Part shown: positions 23,925 through 32,358 of the stretch, one piece after another
How the letters are laid out: every line of letters starts with the position of its first letter
Numbering within the stretch: position 1 is the stretch's first letter
NCBI GenBank assembly: GCA_040771825.1
Contig: JAXGZG010000004.1
Coordinates: 62,001 to 126,000, forward strand
DNA: 64,000 nt
Source: JAXGZG01 sp040771825
Lineage (GTDB): Bacteria > Bacillota > Sulfobacillia > Fermentithermobacillales > Fermentithermobacillaceae
Reading direction: 5' to 3'
Made by a program: the position numbers and the translations under genes
The notes under the pieces: generated by a model
Databases searched by the model: none
Told to the model about the DNA's origin: nothing
The model's input: the letters and a program-made list of their open reading frames with translations, nothing else

Positions 23925-26363
23925 GTGTTTGAAACCACCATCGCTTCCTCCGTGTTGATTGGGGTCATAATCTTGCTGCGTCACCTATTGAAGGGAAAAA
24001 TCGATTTGCGGCTCCAATATGCTTTGTGGCTTTTGGTGGCCTTAAGACTGCTTATGCCCTCCCCCCTATTTCAGAGCCCCGCAAGCGTGTTGAATGTGCT
24101 TGACGTAGGCAAAGCAGAAAGGCATATTCTAAACCCGGCGCCGCTAATACAATCGGGCGTTCAGGATGGAATTGACCACACCGGACAGAACGATCCGGGT
24201 CATCCTGTTGGCGATACTGAATTGGCCAACCATACCATACTGGCAAAACCTGGGGCCAAGGATTTGGCCGCAAGCCAAGGCGGCGCAAGCGGAATACTGC
24301 ATAATGTCTGGCTTGCGGGCGCTGTAGCTACCGGGGTATGGTTTGTGACACAGAACGTGTGGTTCTACACGAGGTTACGAAAAACAAGACAAAAGGCCGA
24401 GATACCGGAAAGCCGACTTCCCGTCTATCTGTCTCGGCATCTCAACTCACCGTGCCTTTTTGGGTTGAACCCGGCGATTTACGTCCCTCACGGCTCTTTT
24501 GACGACAAGGAAGCCTTGAAGCATGTTTTAGCCCACGAAGAGACTCACTACAAGCACGGCGACCAGTTTTGGGCTTATCTCCGCTGTTTTTGCCTGACGC
24601 TTCACTGGTTCAATCCTTTTGTCTGGCTGGCGGCGGTACTCTCCCGACGGGATTGCGAAATGGCTTGTGACCAGGGCGTCCTCATCCGCATCGGAGATGA
24701 ACACCGTAAGGCCTACGGAAACACGCTAATCAACATGATCGAACGCCAGGCGAAACCTTCCGATCTCCTCTTGGGCGCCACCACGATGACCGGGGGCAAA
24801 TCCGCTATCCGGGAGAGGATTGAAATGATCGTCCAAAAGCCGAGGATGCTGCTGTCGACACTGCTTGCCGTAGTTTTCGTCTTGGTCATTGCAGCGGGTT
24901 TCACGTTTACCGGAGCTAAAGGCCGTGGTGGGACAATAAGCTATCCGAGCCCCCCGGAAGATGAGGAATGGAGAGCGACCTTTACTGGGTTTTCTTCTAG
25001 CAAAGACGGTTGGTTTGTTGGCTCTTCTGGAGTGGCCCTTGGCATGAGCAAAAACTATGTACACCTCACTCATAACGGCGGCAAGACCTGGAAAGAAACG
25101 GGCAACGTCAACGACCAATGGCCCCGTGTCCTGTCCTGTGCCGCGTTCTCTGATTCCCGCACAGGCTATTTGTGTTTCCGCTATGACATCGAAGATTTGG
25201 GCCCCGTTTACCAGACAACTGACGGGGGACAATCCTGGAACCGTCTCACGATACCCAAATTCGCCGCTCTCGCCGGGGGTGGCGTTGGAGAAGTGCGTTC
25301 GATGTCATTTGACGAAAATGGCCAAGGCAGACTTGAATTCTATTTCCGCCCCAAAGGGACTGATAACGGAGCGATCCAAAGGTTCGTAAGCGCCGATGGA
25401 GGACAGACTTGGCTACCAAACGGTGATTCGGAGAACCTGCCAAGCGGGGTAGCAAGGCTGTTCGCGGAGTCCTCGGGCGACATCAGAGACTACATGCCTG
25501 ATTTGCTGTCCGGGAAAGCAGTCAGCGATTACAAGCTGCTGCCCTGCCTTGAACACTTTACGCATTCTACCTGGTTGGAACTGGAACGGACATACCGCGA
25601 CTCTTCTCAAGCAGGCGGGCGATTTTGGTTCAACGAGCTTTGGACCGCTTTGCACGATGCGGCTATAAGCAAAGACAGAACGAAGCCTGATGATCAGCTA
25701 TTGCGCGATTACTATATAGGCAAGGCTTACCTTGCATCTGACGGCGCCTATTCTGAAGGCTTGTCGGATATAGTGATGGCACAATGGAACAACGATAGCC
25801 CCCTTTACAGCGCCTGCCTGGATGAGTTCTTCTCCCCCGAGGAATCCGTACTCTTGCGTCAATGCATCACATTTTCCATGATGTATTGGAGTGATGACCC
25901 CTTTGGCCTGTATGGGCCCGACCTGCAAGGAGGTATATACCTTGGCTCATACCCCGTCGATTTCCCGTTCGGCTACAACATTTCCGAAAAGAGCCGGGAG
26001 ACTTTCCGCGCCGAAAGCTTCGGGCAGGTCACGGTGGTGGAAAGCGACGGCCTACAGGTGACTTACTTGACCCCTGTAAGCGGCGTATACAATGTCATCA
26101 CCCTTCGAGCCGCCAAAGAACTCTACCAGGCCTTAGGTGTCGCAATCGGCGACACGGAAGAATTCCTTTTAGCCCATTGGCCCAAAAGCCTTAAGAAGGT
26201 GGACCGGATTAGCTATGACGACGAAGCCTGGTTTGGCAAAGAATATGACCACGCGTACGCCTACACGCCGGAAAACAGCACAAAGAGCGTGGTCTGCATT
26301 ATAAGGAATAACCTTGTATCCGGAATAGAAGTGGTAAACGGCCTAGACGGAGCCATGTACTAG
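23925..26363 (+). CDS. M56 (BlaR1/MecR1-type) membrane protease with Asp-box extracellular domain
   Basis: 812 residues, starting GTG directly after blaI. The N-terminal membrane part (1-330) has helices at 5-20, 30-45 and 130-145. The gluzincin site is H204-EETH in LAHEETHYKHGD, with a downstream Glu in RRDCEMACDQG. A last helix is LLSTLLAVVFVLVIAAGFTF. Instead of the penicillin-binding sensor of BlaR1, the remaining ~480 residues carry three Asp-box (BNR) motifs: HNGGKTW near 380, TDGGQSW near 431 and ADGGQTW near 489. Then comes a long domain I do not recognise. It likely senses something outside the cell and releases BlaI repression by proteolysis; the signal is unknown. Confidence 0.85.
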   Translation: MFETTIASSVLIGVIILLRHLLKGKIDLRLQYALWLLVALRLLMPSPLFQSPASVLNVLDVGKAERHILNPAPLIQSGVQDGIDHTGQNDPGHPVGDTELANHTILAKPGAKDLAASQGGASGILHNVWLAGAVATGVWFVTQNVWFYTRLRKTRQKAEIPESRLPVYLSRHLNSPCLFGLNPAIYVPHGSFDDKEALKHVLAHEETHYKHGDQFWAYLRCFCLTLHWFNPFVWLAAVLSRRDCEMACDQGVLIRIGDEHRKAYGNTLINMIERQAKPSDLLLGATTMTGGKSAIRERIEMIVQKPRMLLSTLLAVVFVLVIAAGFTFTGAKGRGGTISYPSPPEDEEWRATFTGFSSSKDGWFVGSSGVALGMSKNYVHLTHNGGKTWKETGNVNDQWPRVLSCAAFSDSRTGYLCFRYDIEDLGPVYQTTDGGQSWNRLTIPKFAALAGGGVGEVRSMSFDENGQGRLEFYFRPKGTDNGAIQRFVSADGGQTWLPNGDSENLPSGVARLFAESSGDIRDYMPDLLSGKAVSDYKLLPCLEHFTHSTWLELERTYRDSSQAGGRFWFNELWTALHDAAISKDRTKPDDQLLRDYYIGKAYLASDGAYSEGLSDIVMAQWNNDSPLYSACLDEFFSPEESVLLRQCITFSMMYWSDDPFGLYGPDLQGGIYLGSYPVDFPFGYNISEKSRETFRAESFGQVTVVESDGLQVTYLTPVSGVYNVITLRAAKELYQALGVAIGDTEEFLLAHWPKSLKKVDRISYDDEAWFGKEYDHAYAYTPENSTKSVVCIIRNNLVSGIEVVNGLDGAMY

Positions 26364-26579
26364 CTTTGAAAGACCCCGGACTGATCCTGGTCCATCTCAG
26401 GTATCACAAGGGTGTGCACACCCCAGACCACGGTGAGCCAACCCGCTGTCTGATCGTAAGGCGTCGCTGCAAGAATTGGCGCTTGTTCCTGGCAATGACG
26501 AAAACCAATCAGTGGATTCTCCGTGGGATCCTCCGGCTCCGCATGTATAACAGATTGGGTTGTGGAGGAAGGTGGACCC

Positions 26580-27107
26580 GTGGATGACAGAATCGTTGAG
26601 CTGATCAAATCTGAAAACGGCGAGGGCTTAAGGCTTTTGCAGCAACGGTATTCCGTACTGATCCGTTATATCGTTTACGGCATTCTGCAGAGTGAGGCTG
26701 ACGCCGAGGACTGTATCAGCGACATTCACATAAAGGTCTGGCATTCCATTGAAAGCTACTGCCCGGATAAGAGTAGGTTCGCCACATGGCTTACTGTCAT
26801 ATCGCGAAATGCCGCCCTCAACTACCTGAAACGAAAGACTGAGTGCGATAACCAACTGAAAGAGGATATGGCAGACACATTTTCTGTGGAAGAAGAAGTC
26901 ATCCGTCGAGAACAAGTGGAGAATTTGAAGCGAGCATTATCCACGCTTTCGCCCGAAGAAAGGCACCTTTTCTACCGCAAGTATTACTACCTCCAACAGA
27001 CTGCGCAAATTGCCGCCGAGTTAGGAGCGACAGAGCGTTCTGTCGAAGGAAGACTATACCGCCTGCGAAAAAAGTTGCAGAAGGAACTGGTAGGTGATTT
27101 CAGGTGA
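26580..27107 (+). CDS. ECF-like sigma-70 family RNA polymerase sigma factor
   Basis: About 175 residues. Region 2 is QRYSVLIRYIVYGILQSEAD then AEDCISDIHIKVWHSI and FATWLTVISRNAALNYLKRK. Region 4 is LSPEERHLFYRKYYYLQQTA then QIAAELGATERSVEGRLYRL. No sigma-1.1 or region 3, hence ECF-type. GTG at 26580 is preceded by GGAGGAAGG. The stop overlaps the GTG of the following membrane protein gene by four bases, a typical sigma/anti-sigma arrangement. It is 216 bases after the M56 gene and may be read from the same promoter. Confidence 0.9.
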   Translation: MDDRIVELIKSENGEGLRLLQQRYSVLIRYIVYGILQSEADAEDCISDIHIKVWHSIESYCPDKSRFATWLTVISRNAALNYLKRKTECDNQLKEDMADTFSVEEEVIRREQVENLKRALSTLSPEERHLFYRKYYYLQQTAQIAAELGATERSVEGRLYRLRKKLQKELVGDFR

Positions 27108-28498
27108 GCAGGAAGGCTTTGGATCTCGATCGACAGATTATTGACCAGCTCAATGGGGTAACCCCTCCCGAAGAGGAAATCCGCCGAATAAACCCTTGGA
27201 GCAAACCAATTGGCTTTGTCACCTGGGGCTTAATCCTGACGACATTGCAGCTAAACTTCCTATACCTGCAGTACCTGATGCCCACCATAGGTGTTATCTT
27301 GATCTTTCTCGGCTTTCGCAGCCTGAGAGACGAAAACAGGTATTTCAAGATGGTGTGGATACTGGCAATAGTGAAACTGTCTCTGCAACTAGCGAACCTC
27401 GTCCGGGTCTCCACGCCCCTAAATCTTGTGAATTATCCGAGGACCACTGTAGGCGCTGTAATGCTTGCTCTCCAAATATCTATGTTTCTGATTTTCCACA
27501 CGGCTCTCAAAGAGGCTTACAAAAGATCGGGCAGACTGATGGAAAGCGCTCCATTACTTCGGGCGTCGGTGTGGGCGGTTGCGGCATTCTTTGTCGCTCT
27601 GTCGCCACTGTCTAGCAGTCCGTTGGCCTTTATCCCTTTGGCCATATGCTACATCCGCATTGTGCAATCGTTGTACCGCGTTGGAAGCCAGCTGGGCGAC
27701 ACCGGATATATCCTCTTAAATGCGCCGGTCCGAACCAATAACCGAGCATTCGGATTGGCGTATTTTCTTGTGGCGCTGGCAATCGTCATAACCTGCAGTG
27801 CCTTCTACAACCACCTCAAGGTAGAACCGCGAGAATATCATCCTCCGGAAACCACCGCAGCGAGGCAAGATCTACTTGGCATGGGGTTTCCAGCAGAAGC
27901 TTTGCAGCTTCTAGGCGATGAAGATGTGACAATGCTGAGTGGCGCCATAAACGTTGAGGCATTTAGTGAGTTAATGAAGGATATTGAGTCCACAACGGTG
28001 TACATTGAGATGCCTGAAAATGTGGTATTCGTCATGGAATCCTTCGCATGGAAAGAAGGACAGCCGGTCTGGCAGGACGGTATCCTGATTTCGGGAGAAA
28101 CCAAGACCAAAGATAAACAGATTATTGGCAGTGGCCTGTTCTACAGCACTAAAGGTACGAAATACACCGCGAACTTCCCGCGCCTTGTCTGCGGCAAAAT
28201 GGCACAAGACACTTTTTTTGGCCCAGAACGCGCCGTGTCCATAGCGGGCGCCCTGAGCTATCCGTTTGGCTCAAAAGACCAGAGCGGATACGTGCTTTAC
28301 CGCTACACGGTCATGGCCGATAGCGACAAGTATGTTACTCAGTCACTTTTCAACTACATGCATCTTTCAAATCCATTGCGGATTCCGTACGCAAAGACAG
28401 AAGACCTGATTTTAAGCGGAACTTTCGTTTCTGCTGACGAGTTGCAGCAACACTACACAAGTTATGGATCCTTGGCACTAACAGGAAGGAGTAGGTGA
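27104..28498 (+). CDS. Polytopic membrane protein, probable partner (anti-sigma-like) of the sigma factor
   Basis: 464 residues. A cytoplasmic N-terminus (LDLDRQIIDQLNGVTPPEEE) is followed by about six to eight membrane helices in residues 35-245. A soluble 220-residue C-terminal domain outside the membrane follows (from about EPREYHPPETT). I do not recognise the C-terminal domain. Translational coupling to the sigma gene (GTGA overlap) and the N-terminal cytoplasmic/C-terminal external layout suggest a membrane regulator that holds or releases the sigma factor. This is inference; no ZAS (zinc anti-sigma) motif is present. Confidence 0.6.
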   Translation: MSRKALDLDRQIIDQLNGVTPPEEEIRRINPWSKPIGFVTWGLILTTLQLNFLYLQYLMPTIGVILIFLGFRSLRDENRYFKMVWILAIVKLSLQLANLVRVSTPLNLVNYPRTTVGAVMLALQISMFLIFHTALKEAYKRSGRLMESAPLLRASVWAVAAFFVALSPLSSSPLAFIPLAICYIRIVQSLYRVGSQLGDTGYILLNAPVRTNNRAFGLAYFLVALAIVITCSAFYNHLKVEPREYHPPETTAARQDLLGMGFPAEALQLLGDEDVTMLSGAINVEAFSELMKDIESTTVYIEMPENVVFVMESFAWKEGQPVWQDGILISGETKTKDKQIIGSGLFYSTKGTKYTANFPRLVCGKMAQDTFFGPERAVSIAGALSYPFGSKDQSGYVLYRYTVMADSDKYVTQSLFNYMHLSNPLRIPYAKTEDLILSGTFVSADELQQHYTSYGSLALTGRSR

Positions 28499-28616
28499 CT
28501 GCCCCTTTGCTGACGAGGTTAGCGGGCAAGAACCTGTGCACTTTTCGTGGCCAAGTGGGAGGTGCGTTAAGCTGAACCAGACGGCGTCACCTGGCGGAAA
28601 CCCCGAACTTTGTCTC

Positions 28617-29336
28617 TCAACGCTTCAACCGCAGAGACGAGAGCAGTTCGATAGAGTATTCTCTGCCTGACTGCTTCTGAACAATGCGGAAAAATGCTAT
28701 CACCACTTTATCGGGCGACACTCTCTCGGACTCGGGATCCTTGGGCAGACTGACGCTCAAGGCAGTGAGTTCCGCCGCCATTTTGGAATTCGGGATTAGG
28801 TGGCTTCCGTCGACCATTGATACAAGGCAGTATTTGCCGTCCACTTGGGCGACGATCGTAGGGCACACGAACACGTCATCCAGAGCGGGCGAGTCTGTGC
28901 CGTTAGTGTGGATATGCTCCATTTCAAGTCCTGTGCCGACTGCGTCTGACACCCTGCAATAGCCGACCAACTCCTCGTTTTTCGCGGAGGTCAGGACGAT
29001 AAAGAGATTGTCTATGGGCGTGTAATCGTCCTTTGGAACGATGCAGAACTGCTCGTCATCCTCCGAGACAAGCTCCCTCCTCTTTATATTTCCAAGGCCA
29101 GAGCGATTCATGGACGGGTTCATAAGCGTCCATAGAATAATCTCATCGTCCCCGTCCAACGATATGCTGCCGACATAGATCATAGGGGCATCGGATGAAT
29201 CACTGCTAACCAAAGAGAGTTCATCAGGCATTTCGCCGACGACGGAAAAGGGGCTCCGCTTTGCGTCCGGCCTGCAACCCAACACCAATACGGCGAACAG
29301 AGCAGATAGAGCGACCGTTATGAATGCCCTTTTCAT
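28617..29336 (-). CDS. Putative lipoprotein, function unknown
   Basis: 239 residues. A signal peptide MKRAFITVALSALFAVLVLG is followed by Cys21; VLVLGC is a lipobox. The mature part is acidic with no recognised domain. It converges on the sigma/membrane protein pair and ends 118 bases after it. Being surface-anchored and next to a sensing cluster, it could be part of the same envelope response, but nothing proves it. Confidence 0.7.
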   Translation of the reverse strand: MKRAFITVALSALFAVLVLGCRPDAKRSPFSVVGEMPDELSLVSSDSSDAPMIYVGSISLDGDDEIILWTLMNPSMNRSGLGNIKRRELVSEDDEQFCIVPKDDYTPIDNLFIVLTSAKNEELVGYCRVSDAVGTGLEMEHIHTNGTDSPALDDVFVCPTIVAQVDGKYCLVSMVDGSHLIPNSKMAAELTALSVSLPKDPESERVSPDKVVIAFFRIVQKQSGREYSIELLSSLRLKR

Positions 29337-29551
29337 GGTTGATCAACCCCCCTGCACAACGGCGCGAGAAGACAAAGGTTTCCGCCCTTCCCACAGTGTT
29401 CCTACACGATGCTAAGTGTCTACAACCACTGACTAAGATCGGTCCGAAGAGGTTCCAATCGTTGGATCAACCTTTGGCCCTGAACCCTACGTGCCACGGC
29501 TAGGGGGATAAGAGTCCCGCAATGTCCGAGAAGCCAAAGGAGGTGGCATAC

Positions 29552-29746
29552 TTGGAGCGAATTCTCACCGTCGAGGAGATCCGAAGAATTGCCAGCGAAA
29601 TCGCTGAGCGCCACGGTGTAAAGCGGATGCTCCTGATAGGTCGAAGTCACCCACCCATGGGACTAGGTGATGCGCTTTCCAGGATGGCAGTAGACACTTG
29701 CCTGCGGCCCCTGGCCTATTCCCCGCCGTCATCTGTACAGCCCTAG
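29552..29746 (+). pseudogene. N-terminal fragment of a minimal nucleotidyltransferase (MNT)
   Basis: From a TTG with AAAGGAGGTG just upstream, the frame reads LERILTVEEIRRIASEIAER followed by HGVKRMLLIG. This is the opening helix and first strand of MNT/KNTase-fold toxin-antitoxin proteins. It ends exactly where the catalytic GSxxRG motif should start; instead RSHPPMGLGD and unrelated residues follow. The gene is therefore truncated before its active site. Its last bases overlap the stop of hicB on the other strand. Confidence 0.55.
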
Positions 29747-30171
29747 TGATCCACCCTTTCTTCGCCTTCGCCGGTCTGGACACCGAGATACCGCTTGAGA
29801 GCCTGCTGTAGGATCTTTGAGAAGTTGACTTTCCTTGTCTCCGCAAGGTCGTTGAGCCACTTTGGAATGGTAAGCGTCTTGTTCACAGATCTGTTAGCCA
29901 TCTCGTCACGTACAGCGGGCATCCACACATCGATAAGAACTGGGATCTCACCGGGCGCAACCCGCAATTGCGAAATGGGACAGGGTTCCGGAATTGGATC
30001 GCCGTCATCCTCTAGGCCCCAAAGATGGAGCGCAAGGGCATCTTTAGCCATTGCGATAGCTTCCTCGGCGGTGTCTCCGCAAGTGAGGCAACCGGGACGA
30101 TCGGGGAACTGCACACTCACGCCATCTGCGCCGAAGGAAAGGGTCGCCGGATACACATAGCTATCCTTCAT
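29743..30171 (-). CDS. hicB: HicB-family antitoxin
   Basis: 142 residues. The N-terminal half is the HicB partial RNase H fold: YVYPATLSFGADGVSVQFPD, PGCLTCGDTAEEAIAMAKDA, LALHLWGLEDDGDPIP. The C-terminal half (NKTLTIPKWLNDLAETRKVN, FSKILQQALKRYLGV) looks like a ribbon-helix-helix DNA-binding region. It should neutralise HicA and repress the operon. It lies 22 bases downstream of hicA. Confidence 0.88.
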   Translation of the reverse strand: MKDSYVYPATLSFGADGVSVQFPDRPGCLTCGDTAEEAIAMAKDALALHLWGLEDDGDPIPEPCPISQLRVAPGEIPVLIDVWMPAVRDEMANRSVNKTLTIPKWLNDLAETRKVNFSKILQQALKRYLGVQTGEGEERVDH

Positions 30172-30193
30172 GACTCAGCACCTCCCTACCACG

Positions 30194-30415
30194 TCAATCA
30201 AGCAGGAGCCCTTCCAGGGTAAGCCCTGCTTGACGCATGATGCTTTCCAAGGTTTTGTGCGGAATAGAATCCCGCGGGTGCGGAACCGTGACTTTACCTG
30301 ATCTACTGGGGTGAACCAGCTGGATATGAGAACCGCGCTGGGCCTTAACCTCCCAACCTTCCTGCCGCAAACGCCTCAAGATCTGCCTGGATGAACAGTT
30401 CCTCGCTGCGGGCAC
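30194..30415 (-). CDS. hicA: HicA-family mRNA interferase toxin
   Basis: About 73 residues. It matches the double-stranded-RNA-binding-like HicA fold: SRQILRRLRQEGWEVKAQRG, SHIQLVHPSRSGKVTVPHPR, DSIPHKTLESIMRQAGLTLE. The catalytic His is in GSHIQL. The reading frame is open for 70 codons further upstream, but that part is a remnant of another gene. The GTG at 30415 is the most likely start because it follows a promoter-like sequence at 30457-30430; GTG at 30424 is an alternative. It pairs with hicB. Confidence 0.8.
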   Translation of the reverse strand: MPAARNCSSRQILRRLRQEGWEVKAQRGSHIQLVHPSRSGKVTVPHPRDSIPHKTLESIMRQAGLTLEGLLLD

Positions 30416-30429
30416 CCCCAACACAGAAT

Positions 30430-30457
30430 ATTGTAGCACGGGTAATCCCACGTGCAA
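30430..30457 (-). promoter_or_regulatory. Possible promoter of hicAB
   Basis: Minus strand TTGCAC (30457-30452), 16 bases, TACAAT (30435-30430). Transcription would begin within a few bases of the GTG codons proposed for hicA, giving a very short or absent leader. It lies inside the decayed upstream ORF, which supports the view that hicA starts here. Confidence 0.4.
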
Positions 30458-30508
30458 AGGTGAGTTGTACTTGATGATCTCAACCAGTGCAGACCAACAC
30501 GTCGGACT

Positions 30509-30634
30509 CCAAACCTTTGTTTCCACCGCGACTGCTGCCTCTTCACCGCACAGCGTGTGAACCACATGCAAGGCTTCGTCAAGGGACACGGCGCACATGA
30601 ACGCCTCTACGTCTCCTTCTTCCAGGACGTATAA
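30509..30634 (-). pseudogene. Fragment of a PIN-domain (VapC) gene fused in frame ahead of hicA
   Basis: The open frame upstream of hicA reads LYVLEEGDVEAFMCAVSLDE then ALHVVHTLCGEEAAVAVETK. The intact PIN protein at 44152-44568 has EPGAQEFISAVSLGEALRIV then RASYGEDVANAVEAK at the same place. The fragment lacks the N-terminal VLDSSALL acidic motif and the C-terminal part. It is therefore a dead internal piece of a vapC-like gene. Confidence 0.6.
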
Positions 30635-30707
30635 TCGCCTCAGGGCTGACCTGCCGCACCATAACAGAGGCCATATTGCGGATCATGTCTTCCGTGACTC
30701 TTGACAT
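30579..30707 (-). pseudogene. N-terminal fragment of a second minimal nucleotidyltransferase
   Basis: From an ATG with GGAGG seven bases before it, the frame reads MSRVTEDMIRNMASVMVRQV then SPEAIIRPG. It resembles the start of MNT proteins (helix, then SPExIILFGSxARG). It breaks exactly at the expected FGS motif, where the sequence joins the PIN fragment in another frame. The N-terminal sequence differs clearly from the fragment at 29552-29746. Confidence 0.5.
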
Positions 30708-30784
30708 CAGCCGACCTCCTCTACCGTTGTGCAACGGATATGGCATCCATTATGGGCAGGAAAAGGGCCACCAGCACCAGTCGC

Positions 30785-31636
30785 CTAGACCATCAATGAT
30801 CCCGTTGATCTTCCCCTCGAGTGTCGCTCCCAACGAAGTACGCGGCAGTCACTTAGGCACGCGACCGAATCATTCGTGGATCTTCCGACGCTCAAGGCGA
30901 CCGCTCCTGTCCCACCCGAGCCAATTCGAGAACCGGCAAGAATCCCCAGTAGTACGAAATCGAGTAGCGCCATTGTGCTCCTCACCTGCTCGCGGTCGGT
31001 TCGCAGGGCCGACGAGACGAGGTCATGTAGATGCGGATGGGTTGCAGCCAGGTCCTTCATCACCTTTTTAGAGCTCGGATACCAAGCCCGGCGTTCAGCA
31101 TAGAAGATGTCGACGGCCCGGGATACCGCCTCATAACAGAACAAGGCCATATTCCCGGAAGCGCAAATGAACCGGGTGAGTTCCTGGCGCTTGCCTGTGA
31201 GCCCACGCTGATACCGTTCCGAGCATTCGGTGGTTAGCTTCCCCCGACCGCTGGATATCACCCTTTGGTCGAACTCCTTGAGCCTCTTGAGTTGCCGGTC
31301 GTGGTCAACGACTATCCAGCTATCGGCGAACGGCGGCCTAATTCGCCAAACAACTTTGGCCCTCTCGGCGAAGTCGATAGCAGCCTTAGTGTGCTTGTGG
31401 ATGAGACGACTCTCTCGCCCGTCTGTTTGACGCGGATGGCCGTTGACGTACCCTCTCGTTGCTCCCCACAAAGTAGTTCGCGGACTGGGGCCGCCTTGCC
31501 TTCCTTGATCTTCACTCCATTCTGAATTGTACCACCCGACGGAGGAGTGGGCTGAGATACCCACGAATATGACTGCCGTGGGGTCGGGAAGGTCCTGCAA
31601 CTGAAGGAGGCACATAATGGTGCTACTTTCCGCCAC
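30785..31636 (-). pseudogene. Possible decayed nucleotidyltransferase-like gene
   Basis: A 283-codon open frame. Only the middle looks like natural protein: from about FADSWIVVDHDRQLKRLKEF through ASGNMALFCYEAVSRAVDIF, YAERRAWYPSSKKVMKDLAA to THPHLHDLVSSALRTD. That pattern (helical, R-R-x-Y/W-Y-P-x-x-K) recalls the C-terminal helical domain of large nucleotidyltransferases such as DUF4037 proteins. The first 90 residues and the last 50 look like out-of-frame translation, and no nucleotidyltransferase active site is seen. Another adjacent frame (31515-31312) may hold part of it. Low certainty. Confidence 0.35.
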
Positions 31637-31679
31637 GTTTAACGATGCGGCGGTGAACCTGACCTTGGAAGTCTTACAA

Positions 31680-31812
31680 TCCCCAGGTCAACCACCATAC
31701 CCGTGCTGATGACGGCAATGGGCAGAAACAAGACCACCAGGGCAAGAACACCCCCCTTCTGGTCCAGCCCCCGCCGCCATAACAGGTGGATCCTACCTCG
31801 GGACTAACTCAC
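31680..31812 (-). pseudogene. 5' fragment of the tadG-like pilus gene
   Basis: The translation DQKGGVLALVVLFLPIAVIS followed by TGMVVDLGI is nearly identical to residues 17-45 of the TadG-like protein at 44996-45487. The third codon is a TAG where the intact copy has TCG, and similarity stops abruptly near 31683. It directly follows a tadE copy in the same order as in the pilus operon, so both came in one duplicated segment of about 470 bases (31680-32153, corresponding to about 45360-45833). Confidence 0.8.
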
Positions 31813-32153
31813 TTCTAGTCACCGCCTTTGCCGTAAGCCCTATGGTGTACCCCATAATGGAGCCAATCACCGGGCTTTTGACCTGGTACGAATACCCGAG
31901 GTCCACAGTGATGGTTGTCCCGTATATGGCCTGGCCGGGTGAGATGTTGGCTGTAACCAAAGACATGTCCATTCCCGCTGACGCGAGCAACTCGTTGAGC
32001 CTAGCAAGCGCGTTGGCTGTCCTGCCGCCTTCAACAGCGCACACTCTTGCCACTTCTCTGGCTGTTGAGGTAAGGACCATTTTATCGTTGAGCAAAAGCC
32101 CCGTTTCAAGGATGGAAAAGAGAACAGTCATCAAGAGGAAAACGACAAGACAG
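31793..32153 (-). pseudogene. 5'-truncated copy of tadE
   Basis: Translation LVVFLL...ILFSILETGL-type membrane segment, then NDKMVLTSTAREVARVCAVE and on to VTRSELVPR and a stop. By hand count 10 of about 99 residues differ from the intact TadE at 45468-45899. It lacks the first 25 codons, including the start and the DDRGQAVAEFS entry to the membrane helix; similarity ends near 32153. An ATG at 32134 lies inside the helix and is unlikely to give a usable protein. First of two stray tadE copies. Confidence 0.8.
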
Positions 32154-32176
32154 CGTCCGTTCCAGCGCCAGTCACC

Positions 32177-32311
32177 TTACCACCTGTAGTGACACTCGCA
32201 TAGCCACCAGTCTGCCGGCTGAAATGCTGAGCGATTTCGTAGTCTCGAAAACGTCACTCCCTTGCCGCCGATGACACAGGACGCTACGTCTGTTCGCAAT
32301 ACGACTTGCAT
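32177..32311 (-). other. 44-codon ORF after the radical SAM gene, uncertain
   Basis: It begins ATG at 32311, 48 bases after the rSAM stop, and reads MQVVLRTDVASCVIGGKG ... PADWWLCECHYRW. The C-terminus is rich in Trp, Cys, Tyr and His. No strong ribosome site precedes it. An alternative frame over the same bases also looks protein-like (SLSISAGRLVAMRVSLQVVR and a stop at about 32172), suggesting the end of some lost gene instead. Whether either is translated is unknown. Confidence 0.2.
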
Positions 32312-32358
32312 GGTGCTTTTTTGCGCCGAATTTTGGGTAGGCAACAAAGGCTTGCCAC

